Shown one piece after another: positions 16,049 to 23,546 of a stretch of DNA of 64,000 nt. Position 1 is the stretch's first letter. Each line of letters begins with the position of its first letter. The position numbers were made by a program, and so were the translations under genes. The stretch comes from Amycolatopsis vastitatis (GTDB lineage Bacteria; Actinomycetota; Actinomycetes; Mycobacteriales; Pseudonocardiaceae), in contig NZ_NMUL01000031.1 in the NCBI RefSeq assembly GCF_002234595.1, forward strand, positions 124,001 through 188,000. The letters are read 5' to 3'. The notes under the pieces are model-generated. The model ran no database searches. It worked only from the letters and a program-made list of their open reading frames with translations, and was not told the DNA's origin.

Positions 16049-17136
16049 GCGCCGGCTGCGGACCGGAGGCCGACGCCGTCACCCGCGGACTTGGCTTCGA
16101 CTGCCACGACGTCGCGCCGGTGGTGTCCGTCCGCCCGCCGTGGGCTCTCGCCCACTGGACGATGCCGCTGCTGGAGGTGCTCGTCGTCGGCGGCGCGGTT
16201 TTCGCGCTGGTGCACGCCCTTCGCCGGTACCGCGCGGGCGACCCGGTCAACCTGGCGCTGTGGTTCGCCTCGCTGGTCTACCTCTTCGTCACCGAACCGC
16301 CGCTGTACTTCCCGGAGTGGTTCGGCCTCGACCGGCTGTACGGCTTCATCTTCGCCCACAACCGGTTCACCGTGCAGTTCATGGGGGACCGGCTGCCGCT
16401 CTACATCGTGGCGTTCTACCCGGCGTTCAGCCAGCTCGTCTACGAGCTCGTGCGGTCGCTCGGGATCTTCCGGCGCCGTGGCGCGCTGGCGGGCTCGGTC
16501 GCCGTCGCGTTCGCCTGCCAGGTGTTCTACGAGGTCTTCGACCAGCTCGGCCCGCAGCTGAAGTGGTGGGCCTGGAACCCGGGCAACGACGTCGTCAACC
16601 ACCCCGCGCTGGCCTCGGTGCCGATGACCAGCATGCTGCTGTTCGCGTCCGTTTCGATGGCGGCCATGACATACCTGGTCGTGCGCCTGACCCGTGGTTG
16701 GCGCCGAGGGTGGCCGCTGGTGTGGCGGACATTGGCGGCCGGCGTCCTCACCCCGCTCGCCATGGCGGTCGCCGGCATCCCGTCGAGCTTGGCGGGTACG
16801 AACACCACGGCGCGGGCCTGGATCCTCGGCGTCGAACTGGCTTTGGTCTGGCTGGCCGGCGCCGCGATCGTCGTCTCGCACCTGCGGTCCCCGGACCACG
16901 GGCCGGGCGAGCCGTTGTCCGCCTTCGCCCGGTTCTACCCGGCCGGCTACCTCGGCGGGATGGCGGTGTTCTGGATCGGCACCCTCCCGGCGTACTTCGC
17001 CGCCCACGACGGCGTCACCGGCGACGGCACCCCGACCGGAAGCGGGCTCTACGCGCTCGCCTGCTTCGCCGGGGCCGGTCTGCTGCTGGTCGCGCTGTAC
17101 CGCGAGCACCACGCCAAGGCCCCTGCTCCGGCCTGA
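16045..17136 (+). CDS. Polytopic membrane protein
   Basis: The 363-residue protein has about seven or eight hydrophobic segments, including MPLLEVLVVGGAVFALVHAL, NLALWFASLVYLFVTE, LYIVAFYPAFSQLVYELV, GSVAVAFACQVFYEVF, ILGVELALVWLAGAAIVVS and LYALACFAGAGLLLVALY. Conserved-looking polar stretches (YFPEWFGLDRLYGFIFAHNR, WWAWNPGNDVVNH) lie between segments and could form an active site. I do not recognise the family. GTG 16045 overlaps the FAD-enzyme stop as GTGA, so the two are translationally coupled and probably work together. Confidence 0.75.
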   Translation: MSAGCGPEADAVTRGLGFDCHDVAPVVSVRPPWALAHWTMPLLEVLVVGGAVFALVHALRRYRAGDPVNLALWFASLVYLFVTEPPLYFPEWFGLDRLYGFIFAHNRFTVQFMGDRLPLYIVAFYPAFSQLVYELVRSLGIFRRRGALAGSVAVAFACQVFYEVFDQLGPQLKWWAWNPGNDVVNHPALASVPMTSMLLFASVSMAAMTYLVVRLTRGWRRGWPLVWRTLAAGVLTPLAMAVAGIPSSLAGTNTTARAWILGVELALVWLAGAAIVVSHLRSPDHGPGEPLSAFARFYPAGYLGGMAVFWIGTLPAYFAAHDGVTGDGTPTGSGLYALACFAGAGLLLVALYREHHAKAPAPA

Positions 17137-17155
17137 ACGGCCGTGCTCGGGGAAG

Positions 17156-17764
17156 ATGGAGCGCATGGGGCACCACGGATGGCAGGGCAACCCGCCCGGC
17201 ACGGAAGACGAGGCACGCCGCCGGATCGTCGACGCGGCGACGGCGTGCCTCGACCGCGCCGGCCTGGCCAAGACCAGCCTGTCCGACGTCGCCGCCGAGG
17301 CCGGCGTGACCCGGCAGACCGTCTACCGCTACTTCCCGAGCCTGAAAGACATCCTCCGCGCCGTCGCGCTGGCCGGTGTCGAAGAGTTCGCCGGGCGGAT
17401 GGAACGCCACCTGGCCACGTTCGGCAGCGCGGCCGAAGCCGCGGTCGAGTCCGTGGTGTACGCCGTCCGGACGGTCCCCGGTGAGCCCCACCTGGGACTT
17501 CTGCTGCAGGCGGGCGAAGCCGACTTCTTCACCGACGGCGTCATTTCGCCCCTGGCCTTTTCGTTCGGCGCGCGGATCCTCCGCAACGTGCCGGTCGACT
17601 GGGCGGGCGCCGGCATCACGACCGAGGACGACCTGCGGGGACTCGCCGAAGTCCTGATGCGGCTGTTCATGTCGTTCCTGCAGTACCCGTCGGCGCACGC
17701 GCTCACCGATGACGGGCTGCGAGCCCTCGTCCGCCGGTGGATCGGACCCGCCCTGCGCGGGTGA
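17156..17764 (+). CDS. TetR-family transcriptional regulator
   Basis: The 202-residue protein has the TetR HTH near residues 20-65 (RIVDAATACLDRAGLAKTSL, DVAAEAGVTRQTVYRYFPSL) and a helical ligand-binding C-terminus. It lies 19 bases downstream of the membrane protein in the same operon. It very likely binds the 12-bp inverted repeat at 14501-14537 and autoregulates the operon. ATG 17156 is used; ATG 17165 is equally possible. Confidence 0.9.
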   Translation: MERMGHHGWQGNPPGTEDEARRRIVDAATACLDRAGLAKTSLSDVAAEAGVTRQTVYRYFPSLKDILRAVALAGVEEFAGRMERHLATFGSAAEAAVESVVYAVRTVPGEPHLGLLLQAGEADFFTDGVISPLAFSFGARILRNVPVDWAGAGITTEDDLRGLAEVLMRLFMSFLQYPSAHALTDDGLRALVRRWIGPALRG

Positions 17765-17842
17765 TTCCGCCGCGCGCGGGAATCTTCGCGAACCTCGCGG
17801 AGGCGGACGACGGTTGTGATGTCGGGCACGAAGGCACCGGCC

Positions 17843-17883
17843 TCCGTTGGCGGCGAGGGTGTTCGGCCCTGGCCGCCAACGGA
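17843..17883. terminator. Bidirectional hairpin between TetR gene and lsr2
   Basis: TCCGTTGGCGGC (17843-17854) pairs with 17872-17883, with an outer CCGG/CCGG extension after a two-base bulge. There is no T tract, but it sits between two convergent genes. Confidence 0.55.
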
Positions 17884-17925
17884 CCGGCTGCCGTGATCTT
17901 CCCCAGCGATCTTCCGGCCACCGCG

Positions 17926-18339
17926 TTACTTCTTCGCTGCGGCGACCTTCTTGCGCGGGGCCCGCTTGCGCGGCGCGGCGGCGGGCGCTTCGGCTTCCTC
18001 GACCTGGGCCTGCTCGTAGGCCGCGATCACCTCGGAGGAAAGGCGTCCCCGCTCGGAGACCTCGTAGCCGTTCGCGTTGGCCCAGGCACGGATCTGCTGG
18101 TTGCGCTCGCGGTCGGTCGTGCTGGTCGTGGTGGACTGCCCGGTCGCGACCCGGACCTTGCGGCCACCGATGCGCCGGCCGGCCGCGATGAAGCGGGCCA
18201 GTTCGTCGCGCAGGGCACTGGCGTTCTCGTCCGAGAGGTCGATTTCGTAGGTGACGCCGTCGAGACCGAACTGAACGGTCTGGGCGGCGGTGCTGCCGTC
18301 GATGTCGTCCAGGATCTCGACGAGGACTTTCTGGGCCAC
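17926..18339 (-). CDS. lsr2: Lsr2 nucleoid-associated protein
   Basis: Lsr2 bridges DNA and silences AT-rich, often foreign, genes in actinobacteria (the H-NS analogue). The 137-residue protein has the N-terminal oligomerisation domain (AQKVLVEILDDIDGSTAAQT, TYEIDLSDENASALR). The DNA-binding domain contains RERNQQIRAWANANGYEVSE and RGRLSSEVIAAY, where RGR is the minor-groove hook. An extra basic tail (PRKRAPRKKVAAAKK) extends past the usual end. GTG 18339 follows GAGGA. Several Lsr2 paralogues are usual in this group; two HU genes also lie in this window. Confidence 0.95.
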   Translation of the reverse strand: MAQKVLVEILDDIDGSTAAQTVQFGLDGVTYEIDLSDENASALRDELARFIAAGRRIGGRKVRVATGQSTTTSTTDRERNQQIRAWANANGYEVSERGRLSSEVIAAYEQAQVEEAEAPAAAPRKRAPRKKVAAAKK

Positions 18340-18531
18340 GTGAATGCTCCTCAGTTGGATGTGCGTCCGGGAACGCGACGTGTGACAAGTTGCACAATGG
18401 TCGGCGTTCTTCGGTGGAGTGTATCCACCCGAGGATAGGTACGGCAATTTCCCACCGGTCTCGCGGAACGGCCGGTGGCCCGGACGGTCCGGAAAGGACC
18501 GGCCGGCGGCCGTAAAAGGCGTAAACGCGGC

Positions 18532-18726
18532 TCAGGTCCCCGACGGCGTGGAGCCCTGCTCGCCGTGGTGGTAGGGCGGATCCGTGACCGGCACCTCGCC
18601 GTCGTCGCCTTCGACGGGATCGCGCAGATCGGCGTCCTTCGCCGCCTCTTTCGCCTCCTTGATCTGCTGCCGGCTCCTGGCGAGTTCCGCTTCGGGGCCT
18701 TCCGGGGAGTTTTCGTTCGCGGTCAT
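18532..18726 (-). CDS. Small acidic hydrophilic protein
   Basis: The 64-residue protein MTANENSPEGPEAELARSRQ..KEAKEAAKDADL is charged, with one probable helix and a disordered tail. ATG 18726 has AAGGAG at 6 bases, a strong start. I know no function. Similar tiny proteins of this kind occur in Pseudonocardiaceae, but I cannot name a family. Confidence 0.6.
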   Translation of the reverse strand: MTANENSPEGPEAELARSRQQIKEAKEAAKDADLRDPVEGDDGEVPVTDPPYHHGEQGSTPSGT

Positions 18727-19060
18727 CGCCACTCCTTGCCGAGGTCGTCACACAGCTTTCTCACAGGAACGGCTACCCCGGAAGGCGGGAACGCAACCGT
18801 CCGTCCCCCGGTGCGGGGTGAGGCCCGGCCGGTGATTCCCGGCGGAAACGGGCCGGGCTGTGTTCACCCCAATGAGTGGGCGCCGTGAATGAGCCATTGA
18901 GGAGCGGCCGGAGGAATTCTTCCGCGAGGGAACCCGGGCCGGGACCGGTTCCGGGCCGCTATGGCGGCCGAGGAGCGGAGAACGGCGTTCAAGCGCGCTT
19001 CCGGTCGACCGGGGGCGCGAACGGCCGTACAGCGCCGATGAGGCCGCGTGTGGGCCGACG
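18727..19060. other. Intergenic region
   Basis: No supported gene is seen. The sequence is GC-rich and without clear repeats. It is followed by the 90-bp repeat module at 19061. Confidence 0.5.
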
Positions 19061-19150
19061 CACCCAATGTGGCGTTGGGTGCGTTGGACGCACCGAACGC
19101 CACATTGGGTGCGTTGGACGCAACCAACGCCACATTGGGGGCGCATGAGA
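19061..19150. repeat. 90-bp intergenic repeat module, copy 1
   Basis: Three ~30-base subunits built on AACGCCACATTGGG occur here, the first inverted and the next two direct. The first two can fold into a long hairpin. The module is about 90% identical to 60346-60437. Confidence 0.9.
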
Positions 19151-19209
19151 CACGCGGCTCCGGCCACCGCTGTCGGTCTCGCTGCGGGCGAGACAGCCCC
19201 GGAATGCCG

Positions 19210-19243
19210 AAGGGTCCCGCACCAAGCCTGGTGCGGGACCCTT
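19210..19243 (-). terminator. Hairpin after the first HU gene
   Basis: AAGGGTCCCGCACCA (19210-19224) pairs perfectly over 15 bp with 19229-19243, with loop AGCC. There is no long T tract. It lies 18 bases past the HU stop. Confidence 0.7.
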
Positions 19244-19261
19244 CTGGGAGATGGAACGGTG

Positions 19262-19939
19262 TTACTTCTTCTTGGCAGCCGACGTGCGCTTGGCCGGGGC
19301 CTTGGCGGCGGCCGGCTTCTTGGCGGCGGCGGTCTTGGTCGCGGCCGGCTTGGCGGCGGCGGTCTTGGCCCGCGTGGTGGTCGCCTTCGCCGTGGTGGCC
19401 TTGGCCGCCGTGGTCTTGGCCGCGGCCGCCTTCGGGGCCGCCTTGGTGGCGGTGGTGGCCTTGGCGGCCGGCTTCGCCGCGGTGGCGCGGGTCCGCGTGG
19501 TCGTCGAACGCGTGGTGGCCGGCTTCGCGGCCGCAGCCCGCGTGGTGCGGGTCGTGGTCGCCTTGGCCGGGGCCGCCGCGGCGGCGGTCTTGGTGGCCGT
19601 CGCCCGCGTGCTGGTGGTGGCCGCGGTGGCGCGCTTGACCGGCGTGGCCTTGGGCAGCTTCTTGGTGCCGGAGATGACGTCCTTGAACGTGGTGCCGGCA
19701 CGGAAGGCGGGCACGTTGGTCTTCTTGACGCGCACGGCCTCACCGGTGCGCGGGTTGCGCGCGGTGCGAGCGGCGCGGGCGCGCTTCTCGAACACCCCGA
19801 AGCCGGTGATGTTGACCTTTTCGCCCTTGTTGACCGTCCGGATGATGATGTCCACCAGACCGTCAACGGCCTGCGAAGCCACCTTCTTGTCGCCCAGGCG
19901 CTCCGACAGCGCCTCGATCAGCTGGGCCTTGTTCGTCAT
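19262..19939 (-). CDS. HU-family DNA-binding protein with histone-H1-like tail (paralogue 1)
   Basis: The protein is 225 residues. Residues 1-~95 form a bacterial HU domain (MTNKAQLIEALSERLGDKKV, KVNITGFGVFEKRARAARTA, NPRTGEAVRVKKTNVPAFRA). Residues ~100-225 are a low-complexity Lys/Ala/Thr/Arg tail with KTAAAK-like repeats, resembling histone H1 and the HupB/HupS tail of actinobacteria. Such proteins compact DNA and may bind RNA. The first ~105 residues differ from the paralogue at 34407 at only five positions. The promoter region is also shared with that gene. Confidence 0.95.
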   Translation of the reverse strand: MTNKAQLIEALSERLGDKKVASQAVDGLVDIIIRTVNKGEKVNITGFGVFEKRARAARTARNPRTGEAVRVKKTNVPAFRAGTTFKDVISGTKKLPKATPVKRATAATTSTRATATKTAAAAAPAKATTTRTTRAAAAKPATTRSTTTRTRATAAKPAAKATTATKAAPKAAAAKTTAAKATTAKATTTRAKTAAAKPAATKTAAAKKPAAAKAPAKRTSAAKKK

Positions 19940-19997
19940 TCCAGTCCTCCATAGTGGAACTACTAGTCACGGCCCATCTCGGCCGACACTGCACACG

Positions 19998-20024
19998 GTA
20001 TTACCAATACCGCACAAAATCCAA
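19998..20024 (-). promoter_or_regulatory. Promoter of HU paralogue 1, shared with paralogue 2
   Basis: Read on the minus strand, TTGGAT (20024-20019) and TAATAC (20003-19998) are 15 bases apart. The flanks TTTGTGC and GGTAATACCGTGT are the same as upstream of the second HU gene. A further match, GGCGGAACCCG, lies at 20066-20056. Confidence 0.5.
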
Positions 20025-20066
20025 CTGGGGGTCGAAATATTTCCTTGTGCGAGGGCGGGTTCCGCC

Positions 20067-20603
20067 TCCCGGCGGCCCCTCGCGGGACACCCGCGGGAAC
20101 GCGGGCCGGATCCCTGGCACGGCTCTGAGCAGGCAAAACGCACTGCCTGCGCCGTCCACTGTGGTCGTCCATATAGGACCCGAGGCTCCTCCCGAGAACT
20201 TTTCGGCCGACACGCCGGTCCGGGGTGTCGGAGCGGGTGACCGGACCCACCCCGGGCCCGATCCCGCGCGGCGGCGGAGGATCGCGGGCCGCCCGGAGGG
20301 GCCGGCTGCGCCGCTTCGCCGTGGAGCCAGGAGGAAGCGGGACGCGGCCGGCCCGGCGCGGCCGGACCGGCGTTGTGGCGCAACCGGTGCGGCCCGCCGG
20401 GGGGATCCACCGGAATGCCCGCGCGAGGCGGAAAGATCTTCCCCGAAGGGTGAACTCACTCGTTCGGCGCAGCCGGGGCCCGGCGAAATCCCGGGCGTCA
20501 CAGCAGCCACAACGCCCGTGTTGGGCGCGGGACTGTCGGTCCGGCGGGCTAGTCTGCCGCTCGGAGCAGGCCCGGAGGAAGCGCCGGGCGGACAGGGAGA
20601 ACC
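20067..20603. other. Intergenic region upstream of the herA operon
   Basis: No supported gene is seen in ~540 bases of GC-rich sequence. TAGTCT at 20550-20555 is a plausible -10 for the herA operon, giving a ~42-base untranslated leader. No matching -35 is obvious. Confidence 0.4.
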
Positions 20604-22346
20604 GTGGACCAGGAGACGCTCACCACCGTGGTCGGACGGGTGGCGGGCACGGAGGATTCGACGCCGCTGCAGTTCTGCGTGGCCATCGACCCGGATGCCT
20701 ACCTGCAGCTCGACGACGTCGTCGTGACCCGGCGGGAACTCCCGGGGCTCGGCGAAGTCACCTCCTACGGCGTCGTGACGCAGGTGAGCGCGCGGCACGA
20801 GGGTGCCAGCTTCGGCAGCGACGTCTTCCTGATCTCCGACGGCGTCCTGCCCGCGCAGGTGCAGGAGATCGCCGAGATCGCCACCACCCGCGTCGAGCCC
20901 GAATGCTACGTGCCGCCGCGGCCGGGAGCCGTCGTGTCCCGTGCGGTGGGAGAGGATCGCGCGCAGGCGCTGTACTTCGACAACATGACCCGCCAGGTGG
21001 CGGTCGGCCTGGGCCGGGACGGCGAACCCGTCTACCTCAACATGGACTTCCTCGACGGCACCCGCGGCGCGCACGTCAGCATCAGCGGGGTCTCCGGCGT
21101 GGCCACCAAGACGTCGTTCGCGTTGTTCCTGCTGCACTCGATCTTCCGCGGCGGCGCCCTGCCGAACGCCCACAACGCCAAGGCCCTCGTCTTCTCGGTC
21201 AAGGGCGAGGACCTGCTGTTCCTCGACACCCCGAACGTCCACCTCGACGAGAAGCTCACCGGCGAGTACCTCAAGCTGGGCCTGCCCGCCGAGCCGTTCG
21301 CCTCCGTCGGCTTCTACGCGCCGCCGACGCCGTCGGACACCACGGGGAAGCCTTACGTCACCGGGCGGACCTCCGGCGTCGGCGCGTTCTGGTGGACCAT
21401 CGCCGAGTTCTGCGCCAAGGACCTGCTGCCGTACGTCTTCGCCGACGCCGAGGACGAACGCAACCAGTACACGATGGTCATCCACCAAGTTGCCAACCGC
21501 CTGCGCCTGGACAGCACGCCGGCGGGCACGGACGGCGCCGCGAACGTCGACGGCGTCCTGTGCCGCACCTACGCCGAGCTCGTCGACGTCATCTGCGAGC
21601 GCGTCACCGACGAGGAAACCCGCGCGAGCTGGGCGGGTGCGGTCACCGGCGCGGGCACGGTCAACGCCTTCATCCGCCGCCTGCGCTCGAGCCAGCGCGC
21701 GCTTTCCGGCCTCATCCGCGGCGACCTCGCCGACCACCCGGCGCGCAGCCTGTCCACGGAGAACCAGCAGGTGACCGTCGTGGACATCCACAACCTCGTC
21801 GAGCGCGCGCAGCGGTTCGTCGTCGGTGTCACGCTCGCCGCGGAGACCGCGCGCAAGGAAGCGGCCGGGCCGGGCGGGCTGCTGTTCACCATGCTGGACG
21901 AGCTGAACAAGTACGCGCCGCGCGAAGGCAGCAGCCCCATCAAGGAGGTGCTGCTGGACATCGCCGAGCGCGGCCGTTCCCTCGGCGTCATCCTGATCGG
22001 CGCGCAGCAGACCGCCAGCGAGGTCGAGCGCCGGATCGTCAGCAACAGCTCGGTGCGGATCGTCGGCCGCCTCGACGCCGCGGAGGCTTCGCGGCCCGAG
22101 TACGGCTTCCTCCCGGCCAGCCAGCGGGTCCGCGCGACGCTCGCCACGCCGGGCACGATGTTCGTGAGCCAGCCGGAGATCCCGGTGCCGATCGCCGTCG
22201 GCTTCCCGTTCCCGGCCTGGGCCACGCGGCTTTCCGAGGCGGGCAAGATCCCGGCTGCCACCGCCACGTCGAAGAAGGCCGATCCCTTCGCCGGCCTGCC
22301 CACGCGCGGCGCCGACCCGTTCGACGACGACCCGCCTCCGTTCTGA
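20604..22346 (+). CDS. HerA-like ATPase (DUF87 family)
   Basis: HerA is a hexameric DNA translocase that works with NurA nuclease and Mre11-Rad50 in archaeal end resection. The 580-residue protein has an N-terminal beta-rich HAS-barrel-like region (DPDAYLQLDDVVVTRRELPG). A nucleotide-binding core follows, with P-loop-like GVSGVATKTS (residues 162-171) and Walker B LLFTMLDELNKYAP (D432-E433). Later segments RGRSLGVILIGAQQTASEVE and SSVRIVGRLDAAEA match the FtsK/HerA ATPase. The P-loop has T where GKT/S normally has G. GTG 20604 follows GGGAG. It is the first gene of an operon with sbcD, sbcC and a nurA-like gene. Confidence 0.88.
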   Translation: MDQETLTTVVGRVAGTEDSTPLQFCVAIDPDAYLQLDDVVVTRRELPGLGEVTSYGVVTQVSARHEGASFGSDVFLISDGVLPAQVQEIAEIATTRVEPECYVPPRPGAVVSRAVGEDRAQALYFDNMTRQVAVGLGRDGEPVYLNMDFLDGTRGAHVSISGVSGVATKTSFALFLLHSIFRGGALPNAHNAKALVFSVKGEDLLFLDTPNVHLDEKLTGEYLKLGLPAEPFASVGFYAPPTPSDTTGKPYVTGRTSGVGAFWWTIAEFCAKDLLPYVFADAEDERNQYTMVIHQVANRLRLDSTPAGTDGAANVDGVLCRTYAELVDVICERVTDEETRASWAGAVTGAGTVNAFIRRLRSSQRALSGLIRGDLADHPARSLSTENQQVTVVDIHNLVERAQRFVVGVTLAAETARKEAAGPGGLLFTMLDELNKYAPREGSSPIKEVLLDIAERGRSLGVILIGAQQTASEVERRIVSNSSVRIVGRLDAAEASRPEYGFLPASQRVRATLATPGTMFVSQPEIPVPIAVGFPFPAWATRLSEAGKIPAATATSKKADPFAGLPTRGADPFDDDPPPF

Positions 22347-22384
22347 GCCCGTCTTCGCCCGCTACCGAAACGGAAGGAAGCCGC

Positions 22385-23545
22385 GTGAAGTTCCTGCACA
22401 CCTCCGACTGGCACATCGGCAAGACGCTCAAAGGGCGCAACCGCCTCGACGAGCAGCGGGCCGTGCTCGGCGAGATCGTCCGGATCGCACGCGAAGAGGC
22501 CTTCGACGCGATCCTCGTCGCGGGCGACCTCTACGAGACGTCGGCGCCGTCGGCGGCCGCGCAGGAACTCGTGGTGCGGGCGCTGATGGCGCTGCGCGAA
22601 ACCGGGGCCGAGGTCGTCGCGATCGCCGGGAACCACGACCACGCCGCGACGTTCGAGGCGTACCGGCCGCTGCTCAGGGCCGCGGGCATCCAGCTCACCG
22701 GCGACCCGCGCCCGGTGCACGACGGCGGTGTCCACTCGTTCGACGCGCGTTCGACGGGGGAGCGCGTCAACGTCGCCGTGCTGCCGTTCCTTTCCCAGCG
22801 CTACGCGGTGCGTGCCGCCGAGCTGCTCACCGGGACCCCGGCGGACAACGCCGGCCAGTACGACCAGCGCGTGCGGGACATCCTGGACCACCTCAAGTCC
22901 GGGTTCACCGACGGCGCGGTGAACCTCGTCATGGCCCACCTGACGGTGACCGGCGGGACGATGGGCGGCGGGGAGCGCGCGGCGCAGTCCATCTTCGAGT
23001 ACCACGTGCCTGCGACGGCGTTCGGCGCCGAACCGCACTACGTCGCCCTCGGCCACCTGCACCGGCGCCAGTCGCTGCCCGCCGCGTGCCCGGTGCACTA
23101 CAGCGGTTCGCCGTTCGCCGTCGACTTCGGCGAGCAGGACAACACCAGCGTCGTGCTGTCGGTGGAGGTGACGCCGTCGACACCGGCGAAGATCACCGAG
23201 ATCCCGCTGACCGCGGGGCGGAAGCTGCGGACGGTCCACGGCACGGTGGCGGAACTCGTCGGCCGGGCCGGGGAGTTCGGCGACGACTACCTCCGCGTCT
23301 ACGTCCGCGAAGCGACCAGGGCCGGGCTGCGGGAGGAGATCCAGGAAGCCCTGCCGAACGCCCTGGAAATCCGCATCGACCCGGAGTTCGCCGCACCGGT
23401 GACGACGTCGGGCGGCGACCGCGCGGTCGCGGACCGTTCGCCGGGGGAGCTGTTCGCGGCCTACTGCGAAGAGCGGACGGTCGAGGACAAGCGCGTGCAG
23501 GCGCTCTTCGCGCGGCTGCACGACGAAGAGACGAGCGGGGTGTGA
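22385..23545 (+). CDS. sbcD: Exonuclease subunit SbcD (Mre11 family)
   Basis: SbcD is the Mn-dependent nuclease subunit of SbcCD, which trims DNA ends and cleaves hairpins. The 386 residues carry all calcineurin-like phosphoesterase motifs: TSDWHIGKT (D-x-H), VAGDLYE (GD), IAGNHDHAA (GNHD), VMAHLTV and YVALGHLHRRQ (GHxH). A capping domain follows. GTG 22385 starts 38 bases after herA. The next gene, sbcC, begins one base after the stop. Confidence 0.96.
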   Translation: MKFLHTSDWHIGKTLKGRNRLDEQRAVLGEIVRIAREEAFDAILVAGDLYETSAPSAAAQELVVRALMALRETGAEVVAIAGNHDHAATFEAYRPLLRAAGIQLTGDPRPVHDGGVHSFDARSTGERVNVAVLPFLSQRYAVRAAELLTGTPADNAGQYDQRVRDILDHLKSGFTDGAVNLVMAHLTVTGGTMGGGERAAQSIFEYHVPATAFGAEPHYVALGHLHRRQSLPAACPVHYSGSPFAVDFGEQDNTSVVLSVEVTPSTPAKITEIPLTAGRKLRTVHGTVAELVGRAGEFGDDYLRVYVREATRAGLREEIQEALPNALEIRIDPEFAAPVTTSGGDRAVADRSPGELFAAYCEERTVEDKRVQALFARLHDEETSGV

Positions 23546-23546
23546 C

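Noticed and set aside
19061..19150. Insertion sequence or its remnant
   Set aside because: No transposase fragment or flanking target duplication is visible; the module is a short structured repeat.
20067..20603. A protein-coding gene between the first HU gene and herA
   Set aside because: Open frames there are low-complexity Arg/Gly/Pro with no ribosome site or family pattern.
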